Of a stretch of DNA of 64,000 nt, positions 35,149 to 43,401 are shown one piece after another. The DNA is from Lysinibacillus sphaericus. GTDB taxonomy: Bacteria; Bacillota; Bacilli; Bacillales_A; Planococcaceae. Within the stretch, counting starts at the first letter, position 1; the number at the start of each line of letters is the position of its first letter. The stretch spans positions 248,001 to 312,000 of the forward strand of contig NZ_SADV01000003.1 of NCBI RefSeq assembly GCF_006864135.1, given 5' to 3'. Made by a program: the position numbers and the translations under genes. The notes below the pieces were generated by a model that did no database searches, was not told the DNA's origin, and saw only the letters and a program-made list of their open reading frames with translations.

Positions 35149-36285
35149 ATGATGAAAGTTCAACAAAGATTACCCCTAATCGATATGTTACGAGGCTTTG
35201 CCGTATTAGGGACACTTGGCACAAATATTTGGATTTTTGCATATCTTGGAGACATTTCGTATATCACAACGAGTAGTTATTCAGGTTGGTGGTCATTGAA
35301 CGATTTTCTACGAATGGCAGTCCTTTTTTTAGTAAACGGTAAACTCCTTGGTTTATTAACAATCATGTTTGGTGTTGGTCTGGAATTAAAATATCAGCAA
35401 GCTTTGCGAAAAGGAAATGTTTGGCCAGGCATGTATATTTGGACGATAGTCTTTTTATTTATGGAGGGTCTTATCCACTTCACCTTAGTTATGGAATATG
35501 ATATTTTAATGAGCTATGCTGTGACAGCTGTTATCGTTGCCTTTATCGTCAAATTTGGTGACAAAGCGATTAAACGTGCGTTATACGTTTTTGGTAGTTT
35601 CCATGCACTAATGATTCTATTGATTTTAGTCGGCACATTGCAGGGTGGCGCTAATGTTTCCATTGTTGGGCTCGATCCAATCGTTAGTCTTTATGAAAAT
35701 GGCACTTGGTTTGAGCAAATACAAAATCGTTTAACACATTTTCTTTATTTTAGAACAGAAGCTATTTTTATTATCCCCATGAATATCTTTTTATTTTTAC
35801 TTGGTGTTAAGCTAATGAGGAATGGTGTATTTTTACAAGATGACAGAGGACGTCAGGCGCGTCAAAAGCTATTCAAAATCGGTATTTTTATTGGGATACC
35901 TTTAAATCTCCTAATCTTTATTCCTGGAGGAGTATTTGATTTACCTGTTCGATATTTATTTGCACCAATCCTATCTATTGGTTATATTGGAATATTAGGC
36001 AAAATGGTAGAATATAAGAAGCTTGATTGGTTATGGAAGAGATTTGGTGAGATTGGGAAAATGTCTTTAAGTTGCTATGTGCTGCAAAATATTATTGCAT
36101 CTATTATTTTCTATGGCTGGGGCTTAGGTTTAGGTGGAAAATTAACTAGTATTGAAGTTATCAGCATTTGGCTAACCCTTTCCCTTCTACAACTTTTCAT
36201 TGCACATATTTGTATCAAGCATTTTCATATTGGGCCAATGGAATGGGTTCGGAAACATGCCATTCAAAGTGTCACACAGAAATAA
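35149..36285 (+). CDS. DUF418 (YeiB-like) membrane protein
   Basis: A 378-residue membrane protein with about nine to ten helices. Typical DUF418/YeiB features are RLPLIDMLRGFAVLGTLGTN at the N-terminus and the C-terminal helix-rich block ending in GPMEWVRKHAI. It is related to acyltransferase-3-like membrane proteins, and the substrate is unknown. It lies upstream of a kinase and response regulator in what seems to be one transcript, so it is probably the output or a partner of the sensor system. Start ATG after GAAAGAG. Confidence 0.85.
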   Translation: MMKVQQRLPLIDMLRGFAVLGTLGTNIWIFAYLGDISYITTSSYSGWWSLNDFLRMAVLFLVNGKLLGLLTIMFGVGLELKYQQALRKGNVWPGMYIWTIVFLFMEGLIHFTLVMEYDILMSYAVTAVIVAFIVKFGDKAIKRALYVFGSFHALMILLILVGTLQGGANVSIVGLDPIVSLYENGTWFEQIQNRLTHFLYFRTEAIFIIPMNIFLFLLGVKLMRNGVFLQDDRGRQARQKLFKIGIFIGIPLNLLIFIPGGVFDLPVRYLFAPILSIGYIGILGKMVEYKKLDWLWKRFGEIGKMSLSCYVLQNIIASIIFYGWGLGLGGKLTSIEVISIWLTLSLLQLFIAHICIKHFHIGPMEWVRKHAIQSVTQK

Positions 36286-36307
36286 TCACAAAGGGTTGGT
36301 GTGAACT

Positions 36308-37420
36308 ATAAAGATTTATCCAAGAGATCAGTCAAAACGGTATTTAATTATCGATGTTGTATCACTCGTTTTTTTATTTACCATGGTATTAAGTTCGAAT
36401 TCTCAATTACCGTTAATAGCTAAAATAATTATTCTTATGTTATTTTTAGTAGCCTTCTATGTTGCTTTATGGTTTAAAGATTGGCGTTTACTGTTAGCTT
36501 CTTTACTAGGCTTTACACTTATTATCATACTGGGTATTTATGAAGGATCTACTATGTTATTATTTGGATTTACATTTGCTGATTTAATTGGGAGAGCTCA
36601 AAAGAAATGGCATATTGCTATAGGAATGATTGCCGTTGCCTTAATGTTTTTTATAGTTATTTGGTTTGAATCAGGAGCATCTTATAAATTACAATTCCAA
36701 GCATTGATACCCATAATGATCATTCAGCTACTATTTCCAATGCTAATTTACTACATAGAAAAGTCCAAAAAATTACAATTGGAATTAACAGAGATAAATA
36801 CCCAGCTTGTTCAGCAAGAAGAAAGACAACGTATTGCAAGGGACCTCCACGATACGCTTGGCCATACATTGACAATGATTAAAGTAAAAACCGAGCTAAC
36901 TACAAAATTAGTCGATAAAGATACGATGCGTGTTAAAGATGAGTTAAATGATATTTTAGCAACAACACGAACAGCGCTAAAGCAAGTAAGAGAATTAGTT
37001 TCCGATATGAATTTTATTTCGTTAGAAAGTGAGCTTATTCATTGTAAGCAGCATTTACAAACAGCAGATATCTCCATAAAAATAAAAAATAACTGTCCTA
37101 AGCTACTACTAGCTAGTGTGGAAGAAACGATGCTGTCCTTATGTCTTCGTGAAACAACTACCAATATTATTAAACATAGCCAAGCAAAAAAATGCCAAAT
37201 AGATATCAACTATAATAATGGGATTTTAAAGATAAACGTTGTGGACGATGGTATTGGCTTACATAACCAAGGCCATGGGAATGGGAATGGACTCTCATCG
37301 ATGAAAGAACGAATGAATGCCCTTCAAGGAAATGCTTCCATTGACAATTTCCCGACAGGCGGAACGATTGTGACATTATCAATGCCAATCCAACACTATA
37401 AAAAGGAGCCAACTACATGA
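36308..37420 (+). CDS. NarL-type sensor histidine kinase with damaged or rare start
   Basis: A DesK/NarX-like kinase. Membrane helices fill the first 130 residues, followed by a HisKA_3 domain with the phospho-His in RIARDLHDTLGHTL and a HATPase domain with DDGIGLH and GNGNGLSSMKERM. The ATG at 36383 has no ribosome site and would cut the first helix. The reading frame continues upstream as KIYPRDQSKRYLIIDVV to an ATA at 36308. Alternatively, the GTG at 36301, which has AAGGG at 5 bases, is one base out of frame, so a 1-base insertion near codon 3 may have broken the start. It overlaps the regulator by 4 bases. Confidence 0.8.
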   Translation: MKIYPRDQSKRYLIIDVVSLVFLFTMVLSSNSQLPLIAKIIILMLFLVAFYVALWFKDWRLLLASLLGFTLIIILGIYEGSTMLLFGFTFADLIGRAQKKWHIAIGMIAVALMFFIVIWFESGASYKLQFQALIPIMIIQLLFPMLIYYIEKSKKLQLELTEINTQLVQQEERQRIARDLHDTLGHTLTMIKVKTELTTKLVDKDTMRVKDELNDILATTRTALKQVRELVSDMNFISLESELIHCKQHLQTADISIKIKNNCPKLLLASVEETMLSLCLRETTTNIIKHSQAKKCQIDINYNNGILKINVVDDGIGLHNQGHGNGNGLSSMKERMNALQGNASIDNFPTGGTIVTLSMPIQHYKKEPTT

Positions 37421-38022
37421 TAAGAGTATTATTAGCAGAAGATCAACAAATGTTACGTGGCGCCTTAAATTCCTTATTGTCGTTTGAACCAGATATAGAA
37501 GTGATTGCAGAAGTTTCAGATGGTCAAACAGCGTGGGAATACATTCAACAAGAGCTACCCGACGTTTGCGTATTGGACATCGAAATGCCTAATCTTACTG
37601 GTCTTGAACTTGCTGAAAAAATAAGACAGGCAAATTTACCGTGCAAGGTGATGATTGTCACAACCTTTGCACGCCCTGGCTATTTACAAAAAGCGATGGA
37701 TTGTGAGGTACAAGGTTATTTATTAAAAGATGAGCCAATCGACTATTTAATTGCAACAATAAGAAAAGTGATGAATGGTGAAAAAGTAGTTAGTAGAGAT
37801 TTAGCTGCTACGTTATTTATGAAAGAACAGAATCCACTAAATGATCGTGAAATTGCTGTTCTGCAGCTTGTAAAAGAAGGACTCTCAACAAATGAGATTA
37901 GTAAAAAATTATTTTTAACGAAAGGCACTATTCGAAACTATTTATCTACCTCTATTCAAAAACTTCATGTCGAGTCTAGACAACAAGCTGTGCAAATCGC
38001 CAGTGATAAAGGGTGGCTTTAA
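37417..38022 (+). CDS. NarL/LuxR-family response regulator
   Basis: A 201-residue regulator. The receiver domain has acidic residues EDQ at 8-10, the phospho-Asp in CVLDIEMPN (about 55) and the KDE segment (about 105). The LuxR-type helix-turn-helix contains LNDREIAVLQLVKEGLSTNE and the recognition helix GTIRNYLS. It resembles DesR. It is coupled to the kinase by an ATGA overlap and ends at a bidirectional terminator. Its likely operator is the 31-bp inverted repeat in front of the DUF418 gene. Confidence 0.93.
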   Translation: MIRVLLAEDQQMLRGALNSLLSFEPDIEVIAEVSDGQTAWEYIQQELPDVCVLDIEMPNLTGLELAEKIRQANLPCKVMIVTTFARPGYLQKAMDCEVQGYLLKDEPIDYLIATIRKVMNGEKVVSRDLAATLFMKEQNPLNDREIAVLQLVKEGLSTNEISKKLFLTKGTIRNYLSTSIQKLHVESRQQAVQIASDKGWL

Positions 38023-38028
38023 AAAAAG

Positions 38029-38078
38029 AAAAGCGATACTGTATTCCTTATTTATAGGATACAGTAATCGCTTTTTTT
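38029..38078. terminator. Bidirectional terminator
   Basis: AAAAGCGAT-ACTGTAT-CC and its complement (GG-ATACAGT-AATCGCTTTT) make a long stem with T tracts on both strands. It serves the regulator gene (plus) and the PepSY gene (minus), whose stop lies within it. Confidence 0.9.
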
Positions 38079-39435
38079 AATGGACTTCTTTTTTATTTTT
38101 AGATACTAAATTTATTATTATTTCTACGAGTACTACAGCAATTAATGATAGCCCAAATAGTGGCATCAGTATACCTAAAATAATCATGAAGATGATAAAA
38201 GGAATGGATACCTTTTGAGAGATTTTAGGTGGTGCAGATAGCATACCTTGTTTCTTTCGCAGTAGCCATGTACTAATTCCCCAAATAATAACTACTAAAA
38301 ACGCTAGACATACTAGTAAATTGATTAATTTATTTGGCCAACCAAACAAGTGACCTTCATGCAAAGGAATTCCCCATGTAAACCATTTGGCAAGAATACC
38401 ATAGTCCTCATATCCAACCTTGTCTATATATTTTCCGCTATATTGATCAAAATACATTGTCGTTTCATCATACGGACTAACATCAAGCCCTGTGACACCA
38501 GTGTTACTAGATTTTGCAACTGTATAGACACCGTCTTCACTAGTAGGATAAATAATAGCGTATGGTTTTGATATATTCATTGCATCAATTTCATGTTGCA
38601 GCTTTTCCACACTCAGTTGGTTAGGGTTAGCAACATAGCCCATATTAGCCCCCATACCATGGTGCGCTGCATGTGCCGAATCTGACGATGGAGGGGTTTC
38701 TTGACGAGTAGCCCAGGGAATCTCACTGACATCAGATGTAGGTGGCTGCTGCTGTAATAACGGCGTACCGAAAGATGGATGATCTTGTGAAGCTTGATAA
38801 ATATATTTCCCCATTAGTGCTGACCATGGTAAGCCTGTGAAAATAATAACAAGCATTGGAATTGTTATAATTGTTCCAACAAGCGCATGGAATTTTCTAC
38901 TCTTTTGACGTTTATTTGTCTGCTTTGTTTTCTTTAGTATTTTTGCTTTAAACGTCATGTAAATGCCTGAAAATAGTAAGAAAATAGCCCAACAAGCCGC
39001 TAATTCTACTAAATAATTGACAACCGTTCCCCCAATAAATAAGGAACTATGGGCATTTCTCATAATATTTGCAAATGTGTAATCAGCATCTTGACCACCG
39101 ATAATTTGGTTATGACTATCTAGGAACACATATTTCTCTTTGCCTTCTGCATTCTTCATCGATAAACGAGTATTGTAAGGCTCTTCTAGCTCTATAATTT
39201 TATTTGTTTTATAGCCAGCATATGAATCTTCTGCAAGTTTAACAGCATCATCAATAGATTGAACCTCGGTTTTTCCACTTTCACCAAAAAAGTATTTATC
39301 ATATAACTGATTTTCAACATTGGTATAAAATAAAAAACCTATACCACTTAACGTTAGTGAAATAAGAAGTGGAGTAATAAATAATGCGGCATAAAAGTGC
39401 GTTCGCCAAAAGCTCTGATAAAGCGTGTTCTTCAT
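38077..39435 (-). CDS. PepSY-domain membrane protein
   Basis: A 452-residue membrane protein of the PepSY_TM (PiuB) group: helix 1 (about 15-35), an extracytoplasmic PepSY-like domain (SIDDAVKLAEDSYAGYK), helices near 150-170 and 190-215, a second extracytoplasmic part, then two C-terminal helices. The Met/His-rich loop (HAAHHGMGANMGY) could bind metal. Family members are often linked to iron or siderophore reduction and secretion-related peptidase inhibition. It stands alone on the minus strand between two terminators. No Fur box is seen upstream. Confidence 0.82.
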   Translation of the reverse strand: MKNTLYQSFWRTHFYAALFITPLLISLTLSGIGFLFYTNVENQLYDKYFFGESGKTEVQSIDDAVKLAEDSYAGYKTNKIIELEEPYNTRLSMKNAEGKEKYVFLDSHNQIIGGQDADYTFANIMRNAHSSLFIGGTVVNYLVELAACWAIFLLFSGIYMTFKAKILKKTKQTNKRQKSRKFHALVGTIITIPMLVIIFTGLPWSALMGKYIYQASQDHPSFGTPLLQQQPPTSDVSEIPWATRQETPPSSDSAHAAHHGMGANMGYVANPNQLSVEKLQHEIDAMNISKPYAIIYPTSEDGVYTVAKSSNTGVTGLDVSPYDETTMYFDQYSGKYIDKVGYEDYGILAKWFTWGIPLHEGHLFGWPNKLINLLVCLAFLVVIIWGISTWLLRKKQGMLSAPPKISQKVSIPFIIFMIILGILMPLFGLSLIAVVLVEIIINLVSKNKKEVH

Positions 39436-39577
39436 GTCTAATTCTCCAATCTATAATAATAAGCGCAAAATTATTATATAGATAAAAAGTGAAATAAGTA
39501 TGAAGTCCTAGAGGTTTTTTTATGACAAATAGATGTATTCCTATTGATATAATTAGATTAAACCCTTGTTTTCATAG

Positions 39578-39626
39578 AAAAGGCTACATAATGTCCCGTA
39601 TGAGATAAACATTATGTAGCCTTTTA
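39578..39626. terminator. Bidirectional terminator
   Basis: AAAAGGCTACATAATG and CATTATGTAGCCTTTT are 16-base perfect arms around a 16-base loop. It closes the small unit downstream of the orphan cobalamin riboswitch. Confidence 0.9.
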
Positions 39627-39668
39627 ACCTTGGTGAAGACTATTAATCAGTGGGGATATTACGCCACT

Positions 39669-39851
39669 TTATCCAATTAGTTCTTTCATTACATTCGTAT
39701 AAGCTGTTAAAATATCATTTTCATGAACAGCATTTTGCTCTATATACTCTTCAACTATCTCATTTAATGTTTGAGAAGTACTTGTATATTGCGTTTCCAT
39801 GACTTCAAATTTTAATAGATTTTCATAATATTCGATTACTTGCAGATTCAT
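39669..39851 (-). CDS. 60-residue acidic unknown protein
   Basis: A small soluble protein beginning MNLQVIEYYENLLKFE, rich in Glu, Asn, Thr and Tyr, predicted mostly helical, with no Cys or signal. The start at 39851 follows AAGGAG at 8 bases; an upstream in-frame ATG (39932) lacks a site. It is the only gene between the orphan cobalamin riboswitch with its terminators and the 39578 terminator, so it is the candidate riboswitch target. No family is recognised and no cobalamin or methionine function can be inferred from the protein itself. Confidence 0.65.
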   Translation of the reverse strand: MNLQVIEYYENLLKFEVMETQYTSTSQTLNEIVEEYIEQNAVHENDILTAYTNVMKELIG

Positions 39852-39877
39852 GTGTAACACTCCTTCAATTTTAACAT

Positions 39878-39909
39878 AAAAAAACATCTTTCCTTCATCA
39901 GAAAGATGC
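39878..39909 (-). terminator. Terminator just upstream of the 60-residue gene
   Basis: GCATCTTTC and GAAAGATG(T) arms around TGATGAAG, then seven T, immediately before the ribosome site of the small gene. It may be a second attenuator, or it ends the leader ORF transcript. Confidence 0.8.
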
Positions 39910-39912
39910 CTA

Positions 39913-40035
39913 CTATGACAAATACACGACATAATACGGTGATTGACACGGCGAAAAAAGCTTTCTATTCGTTATAGAAGCTACCTTTTTTGCAATCATC
40001 GTACTATGAGCATGCAGGAGAATTTCTCTAGTCAC
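39913..40035 (-). CDS. Possible 40-residue leader ORF after the riboswitch
   Basis: GTG start with GGGGG 8 bases upstream and a stop at 39913-39915. The peptide begins MTREILLHAHSTMIAKK. The terminator hairpin 39954-39981 lies inside it. It is placed directly after the B12 box of the riboswitch. The corresponding segment after the metE riboswitch shares CCTACGTGGA and the TGTGAC start. It could be a genuine leader peptide or a chance frame. Confidence 0.4.
   Translation of the reverse strand: MTREILLHAHSTMIAKKVASITNRKLFSPCQSPYYVVYLS
39954..39981 (-). terminator. Terminator of the orphan cobalamin riboswitch
   Basis: AGCTTCTAT and ATAGAAAGCT arms with loop AACGA, then six T. It is located about 100 bases downstream of the riboswitch aptamer, the usual expression platform for off-control. 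Confidence 0.85.
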
Positions 40036-40081
40036 ACTCAACACCCCCTATCCACGTAGGTTTTTTGGTTGTACTAGATAA

Positions 40082-40242
40082 AGGCAGGTCTCCTGGCTTA
40101 TGTTCATCACACTTTTCACCTTCCCATTACAATGCGTAACAGTGGTCTTTTGAAACATGCTCACATTTACAGTTGCGGGACAGCGTCGGATTTACACCGA
40201 TCTTCCCTTTTAAACAAATCGAATTGCCGATTTGTACCTCTA
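40082..40242 (-). ncRNA. Cobalamin riboswitch without a recognised target
   Basis: It has the conserved cobalamin aptamer elements on the minus strand: an initial hairpin (ACAAATCG/CGATTTGT), AAAAGGGAA, GATCGGTGTAAATCCGACGC, TGTCCCGCAACTGTAA and the B12 box GCCAGGAGACCTGCC at the 3-prime end. It is closely similar to the metE riboswitch at 43.1 kb. It lies downstream of metE, not upstream of any cobalamin, methionine or ribonucleotide-reductase gene. The only downstream gene before a terminator is the 60-residue unknown. Confidence 0.9.
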
Positions 40243-40394
40243 TCTTATTATTCCGTTTTTATTATTATACCATAGTACCTGTTATAATCGAGTACTTCTA
40301 CCATCTATCTATGTTTTGACCGATCTCTCCATCCCTCAGCCTCTTCTGTAATTGTAGATTTGCTTTTGCTACAAAAATTTCGCTATATGAAGAT

Positions 40395-40427
40395 AAAAAA
40401 CTTGACCTCATAAAAGAAGTCAAGTTT
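40395..40427 (-). terminator. Terminator of metE
   Basis: AAACTTGAC and GTCAAGTTT arms around a 15-base loop, with T tract on the minus strand. It starts 5 bases past the metE stop. Confidence 0.85.
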
Positions 40428-40431
40428 CTCC

Positions 40432-42726
40432 TTAAAATGTAGATTGTTGTACTTGTTGACGAAGTGTTTTTGCTGCAGCTACCATATTCGTCAGTGCTGA
40501 GATTGTTTCTGGCTCCTTCCTTGTTTTTAAACCACAGTCAGGATTCACCCAAAATTGATTTTTTGATAAAACCTGTAAGCTATCCTGCATTATGCTTAGC
40601 ATTTCCTTTTCACTCGGTACACGTGGACTATGAATATCATAAACACCTAGCCCAATTCCTTTTTCATACGGATTGACTTGCAGAGAAGAAATTAACTCGC
40701 CATGGCTACGTGACGTTTCGATGGAAATAACATCAGCGTCCAATGCACTAATTGGCTCGATAAAATCATTAAACTCGCAATAGCACATATGTGTATGGAT
40801 TTGTGTTTCATCCTTCACGCTAGATGTAGCAAGTTTAAAAGCATTTACTGTCCACTCTAAGTACGTTCCCCAATTTTCTTTACGAAGCGGCAAGCCTTCT
40901 CGTAATGCTGGTTCATCAACCTGAATAATTGAAATGCCTGCAGCTTCTAGTGCTTCCACCTCTTCTCGGAGTGCCAAAGCAATCTGATATGTTACATCCT
41001 TTCGGGAAATATCATCCCGTACAAAGGACCAATTTAAAATTGTCACAGGACCCGTAAGCATACCTTTTATATAGCGTTTCGTTTGGCTTTGAGCATAGGC
41101 TGTTTCTTTGACTGTCATCGGTGCTTCCCATGCAACGTCACCGTAAATAATTGGTGGCTTCACACAGCGGGAACCGTATGAAACAACCCATGCTTTCTCC
41201 GTAAATGCAAAACCTGTTAGTTTCTCCCCGAAATATTCAACCATATCTGTGCGCTCAAATTCACCGTGCACAAGAACGTCGATATCTAATTCCTCTTGAA
41301 TAGTAATCCAACGCTTTGTCTCATGTTCTACAAATACTGCATAATCCTCATTTGAAATTTGTTTCTTGCGCCATGCACTTCGTGTACGTTTGACTTCATC
41401 CGATTGTGGAAAGCTCCCAATTGTTGTCGTTGGGAACAGTGGTAATTGCAATGCTTGCTGTTGAATCTTTTGCCGTGCTTTAAAATCGCTATGGCGTTCA
41501 AAGTCTTGTATCGACACTGTTCGAACCGTTTTTTGAACATCTTTATTTTGGCGAATCGGATGATTTTTCAACTCTTCAATCGCCTTCATACTTTCCGATA
41601 GTTTGTAATTTGAGGGACTGTCTTGGCCCTGTAAATATTTTGTTACTTCCATGATTTCAACTAATTTTTCATCCGCAAAGGCGAGGGCATTTTTAAGAAC
41701 TGGTTCAAGCTTAGTTTCAAGTGTGGTCGTAATTGGAACATGCTGTAAGTTACATGAAGATTGAATCCATAGTTCTTTTGCGTCACTAAGCTGTTCAATG
41801 GCTTTAATAGTTGAGCTAACTTCTGCTAGATTGGAACGCCAAATATCTCTTCCATTAATAATACCAACAGCCAATATTTTATCTTTTGGGAAGCCAAATT
41901 GACGTAATGCCTCCATATTTTTGCCGTAGCCATGCACAAAGTCTAACCCAATCCCACGAACAGGAAGTTTTACAATTGACTCATATGCTGATAATGATTC
42001 GAAATAAGTTTGTAGCATAATTTTAGCTTCGGGTACTGATGCAGCTAATTGTGTATAAATTTCTTGAACAAGTTTAACTTCCGCTTCATCTAATGTTGTG
42101 GCAAGAAGTGGTTCTTCTAATTGAATCCACTGTGCACCTGCATCCACGAGCTCCTTTAGGACCTGCGTATAAAGTGGTAATAATGCTAAAATAAATGTAA
42201 TCTGCGATAGTTTGTCATAGCCTTTCGTTAATTTACAAAATGTATAAGGGCCAATCAATGTAGGCTTTGCAGTAATACCAAACGCTTCCTTAGCCTCTAA
42301 AAAATCTGCCAATATTTTATTTTCTGTTAATTGCAAAGCTTGTCCATCGTATTCTGGCACGATATAATGATAATTTGTATAAAACCATTTCGTCATCTCA
42401 CTAGCCACGGCTTTTTTACTACCACGAGCTACCCCATAGTATGTTTGTAAATCAACTTTGTCTCCCTGCCAATCAAAGCGCTTTGGAACTAAGCCAAACA
42501 TCATTGCCGTATCTAACATTCTGTCATAAAGTGTGAAATCTCCAACAGTTATCAGGTCTATTCCAAGTTGAAGCTGCTTGTTAATTCGGGCTAGACGAAT
42601 ATCCTTTAAGTTCTGCAAAAATTCACCCTCTGAAAGCTCATTTTTCCAAAAAGCCTCTAAAGCCTTTTTCCATTCACGATCTTCTCCGATATACGGATAA
42701 CCAACTATAGTACTTGTATAAATCAT
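40432..42726 (-). CDS. metE: Cobalamin-independent methionine synthase
   Basis: Transfers the methyl group of methyltetrahydrofolate polyglutamate to homocysteine, making methionine without B12. The 764 residues form two TIM-barrel halves. Zinc ligands are visible in HTHMCYCEF (His and Cys), ISIETSRS (Glu region) and NPDCGLKTR (Cys). The start at 42726 has GGAG at 8 bases, whereas the ATG at 42732 abuts it. Expression should be shut off by cobalamin through the upstream riboswitch, the usual arrangement when a B12-dependent synthase exists elsewhere. A dispersed repeat lies between the riboswitch terminator and the start. Confidence 0.96.
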   Translation of the reverse strand: MIYTSTIVGYPYIGEDREWKKALEAFWKNELSEGEFLQNLKDIRLARINKQLQLGIDLITVGDFTLYDRMLDTAMMFGLVPKRFDWQGDKVDLQTYYGVARGSKKAVASEMTKWFYTNYHYIVPEYDGQALQLTENKILADFLEAKEAFGITAKPTLIGPYTFCKLTKGYDKLSQITFILALLPLYTQVLKELVDAGAQWIQLEEPLLATTLDEAEVKLVQEIYTQLAASVPEAKIMLQTYFESLSAYESIVKLPVRGIGLDFVHGYGKNMEALRQFGFPKDKILAVGIINGRDIWRSNLAEVSSTIKAIEQLSDAKELWIQSSCNLQHVPITTTLETKLEPVLKNALAFADEKLVEIMEVTKYLQGQDSPSNYKLSESMKAIEELKNHPIRQNKDVQKTVRTVSIQDFERHSDFKARQKIQQQALQLPLFPTTTIGSFPQSDEVKRTRSAWRKKQISNEDYAVFVEHETKRWITIQEELDIDVLVHGEFERTDMVEYFGEKLTGFAFTEKAWVVSYGSRCVKPPIIYGDVAWEAPMTVKETAYAQSQTKRYIKGMLTGPVTILNWSFVRDDISRKDVTYQIALALREEVEALEAAGISIIQVDEPALREGLPLRKENWGTYLEWTVNAFKLATSSVKDETQIHTHMCYCEFNDFIEPISALDADVISIETSRSHGELISSLQVNPYEKGIGLGVYDIHSPRVPSEKEMLSIMQDSLQVLSKNQFWVNPDCGLKTRKEPETISALTNMVAAAKTLRQQVQQSTF

Positions 42727-42749
42727 GTTCATCTCTCCGATCCATTAAG

Positions 42750-42885
42750 TATGCCTCGGCATTATTGAGTCCGGAATCGGCCCTATGTGCTTAGGCCAGT
42801 ATGAGGGCCGACACGATGTCGGTCATTTCGGTCTTCTTTCCGATTCCGTTACATCGGCCAGAGGCTTTAACTTCTAATAAGAAGT
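42750..42885. repeat. Dispersed repeat with hairpin ends, copy 3, in the metE leader
   Basis: It begins with the ATGCC-TC-GGCAT hairpin (42752-42763) and shares GAGTCCGGAATCGGCC, TGTGCTTAGGCC, CGACACGATGTCGGTCATTTC, TCCGTTACATCGG and AGAGGCTTTAACTTCT with other copies. It ends with an ACTTC-TAATA-GAAGT hairpin (about 42870-42885). It lies between the riboswitch terminator and metE, so it is part of the metE mRNA leader. Confidence 0.75.
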
Positions 42886-42922
42886 AAAAAAAAAGCCACT
42901 CTCCTTTTTTGGAAAATGGCTG
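42886..42922 (-). terminator. Expression-platform terminator of the metE riboswitch
   Basis: AGCCATTTTCC and GGAGAGTGGCT arms with an A-rich loop, then nine T. It lies about 140 bases downstream of the aptamer and before the metE start, so B12 binding can terminate transcription here. Confidence 0.88.
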
Positions 42923-42966
42923 TTATCGCAAATTAAAAATAGCTATGAAAAAACAATACGAAATTG

Positions 42967-43014
42967 TTACAAGATATCGCATGATTCTTTGTCGCACAGG
43001 GACGATACGGTCAC
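42967..43014 (-). CDS. Possible 15-residue leader ORF after the metE riboswitch
   Basis: GTG start with an AGGTGGTGA-type ribosome site, TAA at 42967-42969, peptide beginning MTVSSLCDKESC. It ends before the terminator hairpin. It is aligned in position and start sequence (TGTGAC) with the 40-residue frame after the orphan riboswitch. It is weakly supported as a coding region by itself. Confidence 0.3.
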   Translation of the reverse strand: MTVSSLCDKESCDIL

Positions 43015-43060
43015 ATCTCACCACCTATTTCCACGTAGGTATTTGGTGTGTACTAGAAAT

Positions 43061-43208
43061 TGGCAGGTCTCCTGGCTTCTCATCAACACGCCTCACAGCC
43101 TTCCCAGTTTCCCCAGTGGCAATTGTGATTTGCTCCGATATACAGTTGCGGGACAGCGTCGGATTTGCACCGACTTCCCTTTTAAGCCAAACTTTCATTT
43201 GGCACCAA
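43061..43208 (-). ncRNA. Cobalamin riboswitch of metE
   Basis: Minus-strand aptamer with GGTGCC at the 5-prime end, AAAAGGGAA, GTCGGTGCAAATCCGACGC, TGTCCCGCAACTGTAT and the B12 box GCCAGGAGACCTGCC. A strong terminator follows. It represses metE when adenosyl- or methylcobalamin is plentiful. Confidence 0.95.
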
Positions 43209-43358
43209 CTCTTACACATTATTTAATTATGTTTTACTATAACACATATTTTTCAGAAAAGTAGATTTATTTTTACATTTCAATCCAACACTTAGGAGCC
43301 CCACACATCTAATTACCAAAATACCCCTTGTAAACATAGGTATATTTTGTTATTTTTA

Positions 43359-43378
43359 AGTTAGTTATCTAACTAACT
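43359..43378. promoter_or_regulatory. Operator upstream of TetR gene, AGTTAGTTA palindrome
   Basis: AGTTAGTTA-TC-TAACTAACT is a perfect 9-bp inverted repeat 23 bases before the TetR start. It is nearly identical to the MarR operator at 24330-24350. Confidence 0.8.
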
Positions 43379-43401
43379 AATAACAATGGGGGTGTCAATG
43401 A

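Noticed and set aside
42750-42885. Another riboswitch between the cobalamin riboswitch and metE
   Set aside because: The sequence matches the dispersed repeat family found at 2.4, 3.2 and 53.3 kb; it is not a T-box or SAM aptamer.
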